From contig NZ_JAKSYO010000118.1 of NCBI RefSeq assembly GCF_022829635.1, positions 1-64,000 on the forward strand: a stretch of 64,000 bases of DNA. Reading direction: 5' to 3'. Shown here in pieces: positions 1 through 7,253 of this stretch. The notes under the pieces were generated by a model. That model ran no database searches, was not told the DNA's origin, and was given only the letters and a program-made list of their open reading frames with translations. This stretch comes from Methylobacterium sp. E-066 (GTDB lineage Bacteria > Pseudomonadota > Alphaproteobacteria > Rhizobiales > Beijerinckiaceae). The translations under genes and the position numbers were made by a program. The first letter of the stretch is position 1. Each line of letters opens with the position of its first letter.

Positions 1-24
1 GATCTTGTCGGTGGTGCTGCTCAT
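1..24 (-). CDS. 5' end of a small protein, possibly CsbD family (partial)
   Basis: Only the first eight codons lie in the window, reading leftwards off the edge; they translate to MSSTTDKI. A GGAGA Shine-Dalgarno sits about seven bases upstream of the ATG, so the start is real. This N-terminus resembles small CsbD-family stress proteins, and two further CsbD-type genes follow at 1160 and 1576 on the same strand, but eight residues cannot prove the family. Confidence 0.4.
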
Positions 25-107
25 CGAAACTCTCCTTCAGGGTTGCGCGATGGCCGGCTCATGCCGGTCGGAAGAGGTCCCCGCCGGGAGGCGGGGACCG
101 ATGGGGA

Positions 108-1031
108 TCAGGCGCGGCGGGTCTCGTAGGCGCCGAGCAGGGTGACGGGCTTGGGGGCGCCGAGACGGCCGCCCAGGAAGGCGGCGAGTGCGCCGAGCAC
201 CAGCGCCAGGGCGGCGTAGAAGGCGCCCTGGGTGGCGGCCGACTTCGTGGCGACGGCGGCGGCCTCAGCCTTCTGCTTGGCGGTGGCGACCGCCTGCTCG
301 TACTGCTTCTCGTAGTCCTGGACCTGCTGGCGGGCCTGCTCGACCGGGACGTTCTGCGCCTTGGCGAGGGCGTCCGCGGCGCGGCTCTCGGCCTGCTGCT
401 TCTGGGCCGGGTCACCGGTGAACAGGGCCTTCACGGCCGCCACGGCGGCGTCGCGAGCGGCCTGCGGGTCCTGGCCGGCGGCCTGCTGGCGCACGGTGCT
501 CTCGATCCCGTCGAGGGGGTTCGTGATCTTGGCGAGCGACGGCGCCGCGGCCTGCGCGGCCGTCTGGACCGTGCCGCCGACCAGCGAGCCTGCGCCGCCG
601 AGGGTGCTGGTCACGCCGCTGAAGGCGCCGCCGACGATACCCCCGACCGCGGAGGTCAGCAGATAGAGCACCACCAGGGTCGTCACCGCCCAGGAGACCA
701 GGCCGTGCAGGCCGGCCGAGCCGCCCACCGGCTTGCCGGACAGGCGCCCGGCGATGGCGCCGCCGACCAGCGAGGCGACGATGCCCGAGGCCACGAACCA
801 GATCCCGGCGCCCATGGAGGCGGTCGAGGCGGCCGGGTTGTCCGCGGCATTGGGGCCGAAGGAGGCCAGGCCGACGCCGGCGCCGATCAGGTTCAGGATC
901 ACCTGGGTGACCAGGGCCGTGGCGGCGCCGGCGAAGATCGCGCCCCAGGAGACCTGGTTGAGCAGGACGGCGCGCGTATCGGCGGATGCGCCTGTGGCCA
1001 GGGGGGACGCGGTGGTTGGGATGGTGGTCAC
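108..1031 (-). CDS. PhnA-like/TIGR04086-like multi-pass membrane protein
   Basis: Predicted inner-membrane protein of about 307 residues. I place the start at a GTG preceded by GGAG at good spacing; the longer reading frame upstream of it runs through a hairpin and is unlikely. The N-terminal half has about four glycine/alanine-rich membrane segments beginning with a NQVSWGAIFAG motif. A charged, alanine/glutamine-rich coiled region of about 120 residues follows, then one C-terminal membrane segment. Proteins with this N-terminal motif are often labelled PhnA-like in Rhizobiales, but nothing here links it to phosphonate metabolism. It lies downstream of two CsbD genes on the same strand, so a role in envelope or general stress is a guess from context. 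Confidence 0.7.
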   Translation of the reverse strand: MTTIPTTASPLATGASADTRAVLLNQVSWGAIFAGAATALVTQVILNLIGAGVGLASFGPNAADNPAASTASMGAGIWFVASGIVASLVGGAIAGRLSGKPVGGSAGLHGLVSWAVTTLVVLYLLTSAVGGIVGGAFSGVTSTLGGAGSLVGGTVQTAAQAAAPSLAKITNPLDGIESTVRQQAAGQDPQAARDAAVAAVKALFTGDPAQKQQAESRAADALAKAQNVPVEQARQQVQDYEKQYEQAVATAKQKAEAAAVATKSAATQGAFYAALALVLGALAAFLGGRLGAPKPVTLLGAYETRRA

Positions 1032-1085
1032 GCTGTTACTCCGGGTCGTCGGTCGTCTGTGGAAGAGGGATCTGGGCTCAGAGCA

Positions 1086-1154
1086 CCTCACAAAACGCCC
1101 GATCACCCGGGCGCCTCCCTCTGCACACGACAGCGCAGAGGGCGTTTTGTGAGG
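1086..1154 (-). terminator. Nested inverted repeat between the CsbD gene and the membrane-protein gene
   Basis: A perfect 15-base inverted repeat (1086-1100 against 1140-1154; arms contain CAAAACGCCC and GGGCGTTTTG) encloses a second 8-base inverted repeat (1117-1124 against 1135-1142). The two stems share three bases at 1140-1142, so both cannot form fully at once. It starts five bases after the CsbD stop codon on the minus strand, where a terminator or attenuator would sit. There is no clear U tract. Confidence 0.5.
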
Positions 1155-1159
1155 GGCTC

Positions 1160-1507
1160 TCAGTCGCGGCTGGCGCTGACCAGGAGGCCGAGGCCGAAGC
1201 CCGCCAGGCCGGCCACCAGCAGGGAGGCGAGCGGGTACTCGGCGACCTGATGGCTCACCTCGCGGGTGCCCCGGCGCAGGTAATGGCCGCCGCGCTCGTA
1301 GGCGTCCTCGGCATAGTCCGCGGTCTCGTCGGCTGCGTGCCGGACCGTGTCCTTGGCCTGGCCGTAGAGGTTCTCGGCCTGCCCGCTCGCCTCGCGGAAG
1401 CGGCCCTCGACGGAATCGCTCCGCGAGCCGGTGAGGTCGCCGACGGCGCCCTGAACCTTGCCGCCGAGCTCCTTCGCGGCGCCCGTGATCCTGTCGATAT
1501 CGACCAT
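1160..1507 (-). CDS. CsbD-family stress protein with C-terminal membrane anchor
   Basis: Protein of 115 residues. It starts at an ATG (MVDIDRITGAAKEL) preceded by GGAGA; the in-frame extension upstream would overlap the next small gene and is rejected. Residues 5-70 carry the CsbD pattern of a small helical bundle (GKVQGAVGDLTG, GQAENLYGQAKD). One hydrophobic helix near residues 90-110 (SLLVAGLAGFGLGLLVSA) would anchor it in the inner membrane, giving a CsbD/ElaB-like hybrid. CsbD proteins accumulate under general stress in many bacteria; their biochemical role is unknown. It lies just after a second, shorter CsbD gene and may be co-transcribed with it. Confidence 0.8.
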   Translation of the reverse strand: MVDIDRITGAAKELGGKVQGAVGDLTGSRSDSVEGRFREASGQAENLYGQAKDTVRHAADETADYAEDAYERGGHYLRRGTREVSHQVAEYPLASLLVAGLAGFGLGLLVSASRD

Positions 1508-1575
1508 GTCATTCTCCGGTTGTGATGGGTTCGATGGGAATGGCGCCCGGTGGGGGCGCCGGTTGAAACGGGGAG

Positions 1576-1725
1576 TCAGTCGTCGCGAGGCTTGGCCGCC
1601 TGAGCCGCCCGCTTCTGACGCTGGCCCTCGGCCTCGAGCCGGGCATCCCCGGTGAGCTTGCCGATGGCCTCCTTCACCGAAGCCTTGAGGTGCTCGGCAG
1701 AGGGTAATTTCGTGCGTTCGGTCAT
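1576..1725 (-). CDS. Small CsbD-family protein (49 residues)
   Basis: Short gene of 49 codons. It begins MTERTKLPSAEHLK at an ATG with GAGGT five bases upstream and ends AKPRDD. The middle (ASVKEAIGKLTGDARLEAEG) matches the core CsbD repeat, in which a lysine/glycine turn is followed by an acidic helix and a glycine. The C-terminus is basic and glutamine/alanine rich. It is the first gene of a leftward run of stress-type genes, and the nearest candidate promoter upstream is an EcfG-type site at 2000-2024. Codon use matches its neighbours. Confidence 0.75.
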   Translation of the reverse strand: MTERTKLPSAEHLKASVKEAIGKLTGDARLEAEGQRQKRAAQAAKPRDD

Positions 1726-2277
1726 GGGTACCTCGCTGTGCCTGAGAAGACCCCGGACCGGACACCAGATGTGCGCGGCTTTCGCGCGTTCAATAGTACG
1801 AAAGTACCATTCTTTTAGACGTCTTTACCGGGCGGCCGCGTCGCGAGCGCGCCAAGATCGGCATCGATTTCGCACGGATATTGACACGGACGCCCTTGCG
1901 AGCCGGCATAGACCGATCGGTGCTCCTGTGTTCGATGTCTGCCGTCACGATCGGTCGGGCTCCCGGTGCTGATCCCTGCCCTGTCGGCAGCGGGGCTCAA
2001 ACGGGTTGCGCACAAGCAAGTTCCCTGACCTACGTTGTTTCCACTGGTATGCCTGCACCACTGACGCAGTTGTTATCGACCAGAGGTAGTCTTGAGCCGC
2101 TGGCTTGGGTGTATCGGCCGCTCGGATCGGGCCGGCAGAAGACGCAGCCGGCCGGGGCCTGCGTCACCGGCGGCACGCATGGTTCGGCAACAGGCGGATA
2201 CCTGAGCCCGCCGGTCCGTTGCCTGTATCCGCGGAGGGTCGGTCAGTCCCGCCACTGGCGGACAAGGATCACACCCC
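1726..2277. other. Gene-poor stretch between divergent small genes
   Basis: I find no convincing gene in these 550 bases: reading frames have poor codon use and no ribosome sites. Positions 1800-1890 are less GC-rich than the surroundings. A TTGACA at 1881-1886 has no good -10 partner at normal spacing. The only well-supported signal is the minus-strand EcfG-type site listed separately. Confidence 0.5.
2000..2024 (-). promoter_or_regulatory. Candidate EcfG (general stress sigma factor) promoter for the CsbD genes
   Basis: On the minus strand the sequence reads GGAAC, 16 bases, CGTT, matching the EcfG-type consensus used in the PhyR-NepR-EcfG general stress response of alphaproteobacteria, including Methylobacterium. 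Transcription would run left towards the 49-residue CsbD gene starting at 1725, leaving a long leader of roughly 260 bases. The match is exact, but short motifs recur by chance and the distance is large. Confidence 0.45.
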
Positions 2278-2460
2278 ATGACAATTCTGATGTCGGTCGC
2301 GCTGGCCCTCGCGGTGCTCGGCGCGCTGGTGACGCATTCCGCCTATCGGTTCGCGCCGATCACGAACAAGTTCGCCGGCTGGGACGTCGCCTTCGTGAGC
2401 GGGATCAGCGTCACCGCGCTCGGCAGCCTCGGGGCGCTGCTGCTGGTCTTCACCACCTGA
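2278..2460 (+). CDS. Small two-helix membrane protein
   Basis: Sixty residues with two hydrophobic helices (about residues 2-20 and 38-57) joined by a short loop containing NKFAGWD. The ATG has AAGGA about 11 bases upstream, which is slightly long spacing. Codon use is strongly GC-ending and like that of real neighbours. I do not recognise a family. A hairpin follows at 2557-2579. Confidence 0.55.
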   Translation: MTILMSVALALAVLGALVTHSAYRFAPITNKFAGWDVAFVSGISVTALGSLGALLLVFTT

Positions 2461-2556
2461 CGGCCCGGATCGCCACCCCGGGCGGCGCATAAGGCCACAG
2501 GGGCGGACCTATCCGCCCGGCGGCCTGTTCCTCTCTCACATCCCACGCGCGCTGAC

Positions 2557-2579
2557 GCCGAAGCGGAATCCCCTTCGGC
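2557..2579. terminator. Short hairpin before the next small gene
   Basis: GCCGAAG (2557-2563) pairs perfectly with CTTCGGC (2573-2579) across a nine-base loop. It lies between two small plus-strand genes. No T run follows, so it may be a weak terminator or an RNA-stabilising stem. Confidence 0.3.
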
Positions 2580-2625
2580 GGTGCGCGCTCCAGGACCCGC
2601 CTTGGCGGGTCAACGAGGTTCCACC

Positions 2626-2910
2626 ATGGCAGAACAACTCTCCGGTCAGGACGGCCGGCAGGGCAAGCGCGGCCGGCCCGCGCTCATCGTCCTGATCGCC
2701 AGCGTCGGCCTCATGGTCGCCGCGCTCGCCGGGCTGATGACGTGGCAGGGCGCGAGCTCGCCGCCGGATTACGCCAGCCAGAGCCAGGCGGCCTCGCGCA
2801 AGCAGGTCACCGGCAGCGAGAGCGGCACGACGGCGCCGTCGAACGGCAGCGCGGTTCCGGGTGGTAACCCGTCCAACCCGCAGCCGGCCGCGCGCAGCGC
2901 CAATCCGTGA
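2626..2910 (+). CDS. Small single-pass membrane protein with disordered tail
   Basis: I start this 94-residue protein at ATG 2626 (MAEQLSGQDG), which has GAGG eight bases upstream. A basic stretch (KRGRP) precedes one membrane helix near residues 22-43 (ALIVLIASVGLMVAALAGLM). The remaining 50 residues are rich in Ser, Gly, Asn, Pro and Gln and should lie in the periplasm without fixed structure. No known domain is visible. Its last codon overlaps the start of the next gene by a GTGA junction, so the two are probably translated together. Confidence 0.6.
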   Translation: MAEQLSGQDGRQGKRGRPALIVLIASVGLMVAALAGLMTWQGASSPPDYASQSQAASRKQVTGSESGTTAPSNGSAVPGGNPSNPQPAARSANP

Positions 2911-3137
2911 CCCGGCACGATCACCGGTGCGCGGCGGAGATCTGCCGCGAGCAGGGCTGGCAAATCGGGACCTGCCTGGTCGGTGATGCCGGCTACGGCC
3001 CGACCGTGATCCAGATCACCGCCTTGGGTGACAGGGTCATGCTCGCCAAGATCCTCAGCCACGGCCGCGTGGCCGTGGCCTACAACGAGGCCCAGGCCTG
3101 GTCCCTGTCGCTGCGCGACTGGCGATCGGTCGGCTGA
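2907..3137 (+). CDS. Small cytosolic hypothetical protein
   Basis: Seventy-six residues from a GTG that overlaps the stop codon of the preceding membrane protein (GTGA). The sequence looks like a small beta-rich fold (QIGTCLVGDAGYGPTVIQITALGDRVMLAKIL, then HGRVAVAYNEAQAW). The pattern suggests a compact domain, but I cannot name it. The overlap implies translational coupling to the membrane protein. Confidence 0.5.
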   Translation: MTRHDHRCAAEICREQGWQIGTCLVGDAGYGPTVIQITALGDRVMLAKILSHGRVAVAYNEAQAWSLSLRDWRSVG

Positions 3138-3292
3138 TCCCGCCCCATCGTGGTACGGAGCCACCCGGGCGCATTCGCCGGATGATTCGCCCCGAGCCGC
3201 GCGGCGTCGAAGCCTCCGGGGGGGCGTCTTATATGTCCGGGCGCGGTAGCCCGACGGCCTCGTCGGCCGGGCGCCAATCCACGAGGTAGGCT

Positions 3293-4255
3293 ATGACATC
3301 GCTGCTCGATCAACTCCGCACCATGACCGTGGTGGTTGCCGATACCGGTGACATCGGCGCCATCGAGAAGCTCAAGCCGGTCGATTGCACCACCAACCCG
3401 TCGCTGCTCCTGAAGGCGGCCGGCATGGAGGGGCTCGCCCCGATCGTCGACGAGGCGGTCGCCTGGGGCAAGGCGCAGGGCGGCGAGACCGAGGACGTCG
3501 TCCAGGCGGTGGCCGACCGGCTCGCCGTGTCGGTGGGCGTCGAGCTGACCAAGCTGGTGCCGGGCCGCGTCTCCACCGAGGTCGACGCCAACCTGTCCTT
3601 CAACACCGACCGGACGCTGGAGAAGGCCCGGGCGATCGTCCGCGCCTACGACGAGCGCGGCGTGTCGCGCGACCGGGTGCTGATCAAGATCGCCTCCACC
3701 TGGGAGGGCATCCAGGCGGCCCGCGTGCTCCAGCGCGAGGGCGTGGACTGCAACCTGACCCTGCTGTTCTCCCTGGTTCAGGCCATGGCCTGCGCGGATG
3801 CCGGCGTGTTCCTGATCTCGCCCTTCGTCGGGCGGATCACCGACTGGTACGCCAAGGCCGAGAGCAAGACCTATACGGGGGCGGAGGATCCGGGTGTCCA
3901 GTCGGTGCGGGCGATCTACGCCGCCTACAAGGCGCGCGGGATCAAGACCGTCGTGATGGGCGCCTCGTTCCGCAACATCGGCCAGATCCAGGCGCTGGCG
4001 GGCTGCGACCGCCTGACCATCTCGCCGAAGCTCCTGGAGGAGCTCGCCGCGACGGAGGGGCCCCTCCCCCGCGCCCTGTCCCCCGACGCCTACGGCGAGC
4101 CGCCCGAGGTGCCGGCGACCGACGAGTTCTCGTTCCGCTGGGAGATGAACGAGAGCGCCATGGCGACCGAAAAGCTCGCCGAGGGCATCCGGCAGTTCGG
4201 CAGCGACCTGCGCGCGCTTCACACGCTCATCCGCGATCGGCTCGGGCGCGGGTGA
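3293..4255 (+). CDS. tal: Transaldolase (TalB type)
   Basis: Transfers a dihydroxyacetone unit between sugar phosphates in the non-oxidative pentose phosphate pathway, in the cytosol. At 320 residues it has the full length of the TalB subfamily. The Schiff-base lysine is in [11 protein letters not shown] (Lys132, the same number as in E. coli TalB). The substrate-binding DCTTNPSLL at residues 31-39 and the [11 protein letters not shown] block near residue 180 are also present. It stands alone between small hypothetical genes. In a methylotroph it could also serve sugar-phosphate rearrangement around formaldehyde assimilation; that is inference. Confidence 0.96.
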   Translation: MTSLLDQLRTMTVVVADTGDIGAIEKLKPVDCTTNPSLLLKAAGMEGLAPIVDEAVAWGKAQGGETEDVVQAVADRLAVSVGVELTKLVPGRVSTEVDANLSFNTDRTLEKARAIVRAYDERGVSRDRVLIKIASTWEGIQAARVLQREGVDCNLTLLFSLVQAMACADAGVFLISPFVGRITDWYAKAESKTYTGAEDPGVQSVRAIYAAYKARGIKTVVMGASFRNIGQIQALAGCDRLTISPKLLEELAATEGPLPRALSPDAYGEPPEVPATDEFSFRWEMNESAMATEKLAEGIRQFGSDLRALHTLIRDRLGRG

Positions 4256-4398
4256 TCTGAGCGCGTTCCCATGCCAAGAGCCATGCCAAGAGGCAGGCCG
4301 GCCCGGAACGCGGATCGGCCCCGCGTGCCGCCGGTGGATCGTTCCAGGCGACCGCCGAGTTTAATCCCCGCCGCATCTGCCGCGGTCCGGAGTGAGCC

Positions 4399-4647
4399 GT
4401 GTACAATTCCTTCTTCTCTTGGATGATGCTGGCCATCGAGGCGCAGCGTGTTGTCGAACTGCGCCTGGTCCGGCTCGCCTGGGGTGGCAGCGAGGGAATG
4501 GCCGAGGCGCAATCCATGGTCACCGAGAAGATGCAGGCCGCCGGCGAAGCCATGACGATGCTGATGACGGGCGGTTCCCCCGAGACGGTGATCGCCCGCT
4601 ACCGGGAGCACGTCGCCTCCAACACCAAGCGCCTGACCGCGGCCTGA
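4399..4647 (+). CDS. Small helical hypothetical protein
   Basis: Eighty-two residues beginning MYNSFFSWMMLAIEAQRVVELR. The whole protein is predicted helical with a repeated Met-rich amphipathic pattern (EAQSMVTEKMQAAGEAMTMLMTGG). This type of short protein, with YRxHVxxNxKRL near the C-terminus, recurs in Rhizobiales next to other small stress or phasin-like genes. I cannot assign a function. It ends 47 bases before the next small gene on the same strand. Confidence 0.6.
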   Translation: MYNSFFSWMMLAIEAQRVVELRLVRLAWGGSEGMAEAQSMVTEKMQAAGEAMTMLMTGGSPETVIARYREHVASNTKRLTAA

Positions 4648-4694
4648 ATGCCGGGTCATCCCTTCGCCGTCGGGAACGGAACGCAACGCCTGCC

Positions 4695-4931
4695 ATGATC
4701 GAGCCGAACCAAACCGCCTTCATCGTGAAGGTCGCGCGCCGGGACGAGGACGCCCCGGAAAACCTGCTGACGGTGTTCTACGCGGTCATCGCGGACAATC
4801 CCGACAGCGGCGTGCAGATCGTCAAGGAAGCCGTGAAAGCCGGGGCCGAGGTCACGCTGACGGAGGTGCGTCTGTCCCAGGCGACGGCCCAGGCCATCGA
4901 CCTGATGCCCGGCTACGCCCGGGCGCTCTGA
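4695..4931 (+). CDS. Small hypothetical protein
   Basis: Seventy-eight residues from ATG 4695 (MIEPNQTAFIVKVARRDEDAPE). The longer frame upstream runs through the previous gene and is a shadow. It looks like a small alpha/beta fold with a predicted strand TAFIVKVARR, a helix NLLTVFYAVIADNP, and a final helix. There is no clear Shine-Dalgarno, so the start is not certain. It probably forms a unit with the 82-residue gene just upstream. Confidence 0.5.
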   Translation: MIEPNQTAFIVKVARRDEDAPENLLTVFYAVIADNPDSGVQIVKEAVKAGAEVTLTEVRLSQATAQAIDLMPGYARAL

Positions 4932-4955
4932 GGCCGAACGCGGGGGGCGCTTAGG

Positions 4956-5003
4956 CTTCCACGCCCACCCGTGTTGAGGGGCGAAATCGGATGGGCGTGG
5001 AAG
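4956..5003. terminator. Convergent terminator-like hairpin
   Basis: CTTCCACGCCCA (4956-4967) pairs perfectly with TGGGCGTGGAAG (4992-5003) across a 24-base loop. It sits between the end of a plus-strand gene (4931) and the end of a minus-strand operon (5072), so it could serve both directions. Confidence 0.45.
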
Positions 5004-5071
5004 GCCAGCGATCGGCTGGTGCAGTCTGGGTAGATCGACAGGGTTAACGATTCCTTGCGATCGCTACCCGC

Positions 5072-5212
5072 TCAGGAATGCGGGGCAATCCAGCCCAGGA
5101 CCGTCGCGCAGCGCTCGGCCTGATGGCGGGTCAGCCCGGAGGCGACGGCCGCGCCGTTGCGATAGACCACGAAGGTGCCGTCATCGGTCGCGCGGATCTT
5201 GATCGAGGCCAT
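5072..5212 (-). CDS. Very small hypothetical protein (46 residues)
   Basis: Starts at ATG 5212 as MASIKIRATDDGTFVVYRNGAAVASGLTRHQAERCATVLGW, reading like a compact strand-strand-helix domain. The start codon shares its A with the TGA of the upstream gene (TGATG), a classic translational-coupling junction, which supports it over the longer open frame. The family is unknown. Confidence 0.6.
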   Translation of the reverse strand: MASIKIRATDDGTFVVYRNGAAVASGLTRHQAERCATVLGWIAPHS

Positions 5213-5445
5213 CACGCGCCTCCTCCGGCGAAGGTCTGAAGCTGCGTCAGGCCGGCGGAGGTGATCTGCCAGATCGCGCGTTCGTCGCCGTGATCGATCC
5301 GCTCCAGATGGCCGACGCTTTCGAGGGCGGTGAGCCGGCTGTGATCGGCGGGCCAGGAAGCGTTCGGCTTCCGCTGGATGGAGATCCGACAATCGCCGGA
5401 TTCGGCCGCCTTATTGAGCAAGCGGCGCGTGTGATTGACCAGCAT
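5212..5445 (-). CDS. Small winged-helix-like hypothetical protein
   Basis: Seventy-seven residues beginning MLVNHTRRLLNKAAESGDCRI. The ATG has AGGAG five bases upstream, which fixes the start. The middle resembles a winged-helix element, with a helix (ADHSRLTALESVGHLERI) followed by DERAIWQITSAGLTQLQ, like the wing and last helix of MarR-type or replication-initiator domains. DNA binding is therefore possible but unproven. It is coupled to the 46-residue gene downstream through a TGATG overlap. Confidence 0.55.
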   Translation of the reverse strand: MLVNHTRRLLNKAAESGDCRISIQRKPNASWPADHSRLTALESVGHLERIDHGDERAIWQITSAGLTQLQTFAGGGA

Positions 5446-5565
5446 TGGCACTCCTGTACGGCTCCAATCGGGACGCATTACTTACGTACAGGCTGGCCTA
5501 TATGGTCAAGCTTGGCAACCCCGCCCCTCGAAAACCCGCTGGATCATTCCGCCCATCGCCGCGGA

Positions 5566-5724
5566 TCAGGACGCCAGCGCCAGATCCGCACCCGCGCAGC
5601 CCAGCCCGACCAGGAACAGGCAGCCGCCCATCCCTTCGAGGAGGGCGCGGTACCGGGGCGCCCACAGGGATGCGGCGGCTAGGCTGGTGCCGGCCACCAC
5701 ACAGAACACACCCAAACCCATCAT
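5566..5724 (-). CDS. Small two-helix membrane protein
   Basis: Fifty-two residues from ATG 5724 (MMGLGVFCVVAGTSLAAASL). This start has GGAGG exactly five bases upstream, while the longer reading frame to 5790 has no ribosome site. Two hydrophobic helices flank a short WAPRYRALLEG loop. No family is recognised. Confidence 0.5.
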   Translation of the reverse strand: MMGLGVFCVVAGTSLAAASLWAPRYRALLEGMGGCLFLVGLGCAGADLALAS

Positions 5725-5996
5725 GACGGCCTCCGCGTCGCCCCGCGACGCCAGGACGACACGTTTCAAGCCCGAAAGGTTGCCGGCCATGCGGGTTGTC
5801 GACAGGCAAATCTGACCGGCGCGCCTATGGAGGGCGTCGACAGCAGAAGGGCCAACAGCGACGCGTACGCTCTGCCGTGCGGACCAGCAGAGTCACGCAT
5901 CGGGTGGATCATCCTCGGTTGGACGATAGGCTCGCTCCGAAACGAACACCCACCCGCCCTCCCCCCCTCTGCGGGCTATCGGATTCACGCGCGGGT

Positions 5997-6091
5997 CCCC
6001 TCTCCCGTGCGGGAGAGGGACAGGGTGAGGGATGCGTGCTTTCCGGAAAGACCTGTCCCCTCACCCCAACCCTCTCCCGCACGGGAGAGGG
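5997..6091. repeat. Dispersed palindromic repeat, copy 1
   Basis: A 95-base imperfect palindrome whose ends are self-complementary units (CCTCTCCCGTGCGGGAGAGG) and whose inner arms read ACAGGGTGAGGG and CCCTCACCCC around a short TTTCCGGAAA centre. A near-identical copy lies at 54521-54615. It sits in a gene-free stretch (5800-6180) upstream of the aldolase end. It is likely a REP/BIME-like element of this genome. Confidence 0.8.
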
Positions 6092-6183
6092 GGCGCGTGG
6101 CGGCTTTCGCAAGACGATGTGCGACCATCGTAGTCCGCACGGGAGAAGGGATCCGAGTCGCCCGAAGCTATCCCGTCACCACC

Positions 6184-7047
6184 TCAGTCGAACATGTCGG
6201 GCTGGGTCGCCGCGATGTGGCCGTAGAGCGTCTGGAAGTGCAGCCAGCCGATATAGTCGCTGCCGACATGCTCGCGGCTGTAGCGAGCGGTCTTCTCCGA
6301 CAGGAGCTGCGGCTTGATGCCGGTCGCCTCGACCAGGAGCTGCTGCTGGCAGGCCCGCTCCAGGGCGATGAACCAGAACGCCGCGTCGTCGATGCTGTGG
6401 CGGCTGCAGGTGAGCAGGCCGTGGTTCTGGTGCAGTACGCCGCGGTTGCGGCCGATCTGCTGGGCCACCGAGAGGCCGCTCGCCTTCTCGACCGCGACCG
6501 CCCCGGCCGAGGCGCCGATCACCGCGTGGCTGTTGTAGAAGGCGGCCGCATCCTGGCTGATCATGTCCAGCGGCCGGCCGGTGGCGCACCAGGCGGTGCC
6601 GTAGGTGGTGTGCGCGTGGCACATCGCCATGACGTCGGGATGCTCGTCGTGCACGGCGGCGTGGAGCACGAAGCCGGCGCGGTTGATCGCGTAGCGCCCC
6701 TCGACCACGTCGCCCTTGTGGTCGGCGAGGATCAGGTTCGACATCCGCACCTGCGAGAAGTGCACGCACATCGGGTTGGTCCAGTACAGCTCCGGACGCT
6801 CGGGATCGCGGATCGTGAGGTGCCCGGCGAAGCCGTAATCGAAGCCGTGCATCGCGAAGGCGCGGCAGGCGGCCACGAGGTGCTGCTTGCGGTATTCCCG
6901 CGCCTCGGCGTGGCTGGCGAACTGGGGGATCTCCGGGAAGATCAGGCCCGCCTGCTCGGGCTGGTAGATCGAGGTCCGCTTGCGGCCCGCGCTGTCGTTC
7001 GGCAGGTCGATGGCGATGTCGCTCTCGTGGGCATGGTCGTCGAGCAT
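6184..7047 (-). CDS. Class II aldolase/adducin family protein
   Basis: Cytosolic protein of 287 residues with the zinc-dependent class II aldolase fold. The metal-binding histidines are in CHAHTTYG (near residue 144) and in QNHGLLTCS (near residue 208), and an acidic residue for catalysis lies in the N-terminal half. The family splits or epimerises small sugar phosphates or keto-acids; this long branch, with an N-terminal extension and HEHVG-like C-terminus, includes many proteins of unknown substrate. It is divergent from a LysR regulator whose operator lies 180 bases upstream, so that regulator probably controls it. Not FucA or AraD by sequence; the substrate is open. Confidence 0.88.
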   Translation of the reverse strand: MLDDHAHESDIAIDLPNDSAGRKRTSIYQPEQAGLIFPEIPQFASHAEAREYRKQHLVAACRAFAMHGFDYGFAGHLTIRDPERPELYWTNPMCVHFSQVRMSNLILADHKGDVVEGRYAINRAGFVLHAAVHDEHPDVMAMCHAHTTYGTAWCATGRPLDMISQDAAAFYNSHAVIGASAGAVAVEKASGLSVAQQIGRNRGVLHQNHGLLTCSRHSIDDAAFWFIALERACQQQLLVEATGIKPQLLSEKTARYSREHVGSDYIGWLHFQTLYGHIAATQPDMFD

Positions 7048-7227
7048 GGCGTGTCCTTTTTTTCCAGGCGAGGCCGAGATCCGGCGGCTGTCGGTCAGAC
7101 GCTCGGGCTGGACGCCCCCCCGGATGCGTTTCCTCGGTCTTCGTCATTGTCTCGGCCGTCTTCGCGGCTTGGCCGGCACTATCGTGCCACCGGTTTATCT
7201 TGACAAACGACGATTTTTCACCGTTTT

Positions 7228-7244
7228 CGTGAATACAATTCACG
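7228..7244. promoter_or_regulatory. LysR-type operator overlapping a -10 element
   Basis: Perfect palindrome CGTGAAT-ACA-ATTCACG, which contains the T-N11-A core of LysR boxes. Inside it lies TACAAT (7234-7239), a close match to a -10 hexamer, placed so that transcription would start only about eight bases before the LysR ATG. Binding by the regulator would therefore block its own promoter. Confidence 0.55.
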
Positions 7245-7253
7245 GATTGCAGG

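Noticed and set aside
1815..2015. A 66-codon minus-strand frame in the CsbD leader
   Set aside because: No ribosome site, poor codon bias and low-complexity Arg/Asp content; more likely leader RNA.
5827..7203. A 458-codon plus-strand frame across the palindromic repeat and aldolase gene
   Set aside because: It translates a repeat element and the antisense of the class II aldolase; it has no ribosome site.
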